Shown piece by piece: positions 62,969 to 64,000 of a stretch of 64,000 bases of DNA. This stretch comes from Panagrolaimus kolymaensis. Its lineage: Eukaryota > Nematoda > Chromadorea > Rhabditida > Panagrolaimidae. Location: positions 2,046,001 through 2,110,000 of the forward strand of contig JAJQJQ010000015.1 in the NCBI GenBank assembly GCA_028622995.1, read 5' to 3'. The position numbers and the translations under genes are program-made. Under the pieces are notes generated by a model, which was given only the letters and a program-made list of their open reading frames with translations, was not told the origin of the DNA and searched no databases. The first letter of the stretch is position 1, and every line of letters begins with the position of its first letter.

Positions 62969-63294
62969 TTATCCACGAACACCGACTTCATTAGTACCAG
63001 GACGAGATACACCTTTATTAGCACCAGGTTTGGGACGTCTGAACAAGAGAATATGACGTTCGGGTCCATGAATCATGTAGTGTTGCCATCCAGGAGACAT
63101 TTGAATACCAAGATTACGCCATTCTGTTTCAGTCAATAATTTATTCTTTGGAACAAGTTTTGCAACACTTTTGGGAATATGAACATGTCTAAAACATAAA
63201 ATTAATATGAGTGTAAGCTATAAAATAAGACATACCTGTATTCATAGACGTCATCATAGTACTTGTCCGAGTAATAAAAGTCGTCTTGACTCAT
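62969..63294 (-). CDS. cks-1: Cyclin-dependent kinase regulatory subunit CKS1
   Basis: Two exons, 63294-63236 and 63188-62969, encode 92 aa. CKS proteins bind CDKs and phosphorylated substrates, acting as a processivity factor in cell-cycle control. Family landmarks are [20 protein letters not shown], the anion-site tail of helix 1, then [36 protein letters not shown] (with the HxPEPH-type hinge diverged to HGPERH) and a short Gly/Arg tail. Length matches other nematode CKS proteins. An acceptor GTTTTTAG ends 20 bases before the ATG. The RGG gene begins about 245 bases downstream on the same strand. Confidence 0.96.
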
Positions 63295-64000
63295 GGTTGA
63301 ATGTTCGATGAACTAAAAACACAGTAGAAATGATTGTGAAATTGAAAAAAAACGCGGGAAAGGAATGGTAGCGCGAAGATACATACATGTATTAGAAAGC
63401 TCGATATACAACAAGGATTATTACTTTGTAGTATAAAAAATATCATTGTCCTATAGTTTACTAGTGATAAAAATGGATTTAATAGCTTGCTAGTGTAATG
63501 AAACGAAACACTAAAGTTTAAAAAATATATGGAAAACAGGAAAGAAGAGAAGATAAGGAGAGGATAGGAAGAAATTAATCTAAGAGAAAGAAAATAAGGT
63601 TTATCTTTGGAAGATAAGTTTTTGACTATAATGATTTATAGTTGAAAAAAAAATGGTGGAATATATATTAATTAATAAAAGTCCATAAAATATTCTAAAA
63701 AATGAAAGATATTTGAAAAAATGGCGCCTTTTTCCTTCCTTTTTTGCGAATGAAGAAAGATCGAAAGAAAAAATAACCGCCCAAAATTTAAAAAAAAAAT
63801 GAAGCGAGCACTTTTCGTTTTAAGAACCTCTCAAAAAGGTTTCCCCGGGGTGTTTGAAATTTTTACTCATGTCTGAAATAAAAAATGAAAGGAGCAAATT
63901 CCTTTTCAAGAAAGCTCATTTTTTCTTTCAACATTTTTATTTTCTTCTTATCATTTTTTCCAATCCCTACTATTTTTTATAGGTAAAAAAACATGACCTG
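63295..64000. other. Upstream region of cks-1
   Basis: AT- and purine-rich. Only a short CCCCGGGG palindrome (63843-63850) stands out. No gene recognised before the window ends. Confidence 0.45.

Overview
This window is a strongly AT-rich piece of a nematode nuclear genome. The evidence is gene content (an innexin closest to INX-3, BLMP-1/PRDM1, the Phox2-type homeobox CEH-17, a UNC-101-type AP-1 mu chain, CKS-1, RPS-20), short introns ending in TTTTCAG/TTTTTAG, and many start codons lying a few bases after an unpaired splice acceptor, as expected for spliced-leader trans-splicing. The species cannot be resolved from this sequence. Exon junctions below were placed by eye and checked for reading phase; gene names rest on remembered family sequences, not on a search.

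Layout. 1-2079 non-coding; 2080-3848 (+) inx-3-like innexin; 4506-5603 (+) Gln/Gly-rich orphan protein; 6789-7132 (+) MoaD/MOCS2A; 7392-12929 (-) AP-1 mu chain, which holds two further genes in its introns: a 424-aa orphan on the opposite strand (9755-11029) and a bZIP factor on the same strand (11980-12480); 13588-14649 (-) 298-aa orphan; 14650-22366 a long empty block upstream of 22367-27310 (+) blmp-1; 28276-28959 (-) a small 72-aa gene; 29349-29832 (+) rps-20; 29964-30752 (-) ceh-17; 32072-33688 (-) Frag1/PGAP2-like membrane protein; tRNA-Asp at 33021-33091 (-); 34339-35143 hAT-type foldback element; 35968-37122 (-) PP1-type phosphatase; 37726-42124 (-) two-DOMON secreted protein with a long Ser/Thr-rich region; 42125-47780 empty; 47781-49409 (+) ABHD4/5-type hydrolase; 49410-53661 empty; 53662-60348 (+) about 20-finger C2H2 protein; 61116-62723 (-) RGG-rich nuclear protein; 62969-63294 (-) cks-1, probably in an operon with the RGG gene.

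The most striking observation is in blmp-1. A 216-bp sequence with TG...CA ends, a 10-bp imperfect terminal inverted repeat and a perfect 5-bp target duplication (GATAC) sits inside a coding exon just upstream of the PR/SET domain. Removing it and one target copy gives one open exon whose phase fits both neighbours exactly. It therefore looks like a solo LTR that has broken a conserved developmental regulator in this assembly or haplotype, unless cryptic splicing removes it. Other notable items are a nearly perfect 805-bp hAT foldback with 21-bp tandem repeats in each arm, the two genes nested in the AP-1 mu gene, a PP1-type gene without a usable canonical splice donor at its invariant Trp, and several orphan proteins with internal repeats.

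Most genes are housekeeping or developmental and unrelated in pathway. The only functional grouping the sequence supports is the cks-1/RGG gene pair, whose spacing suggests one polycistronic transcript.
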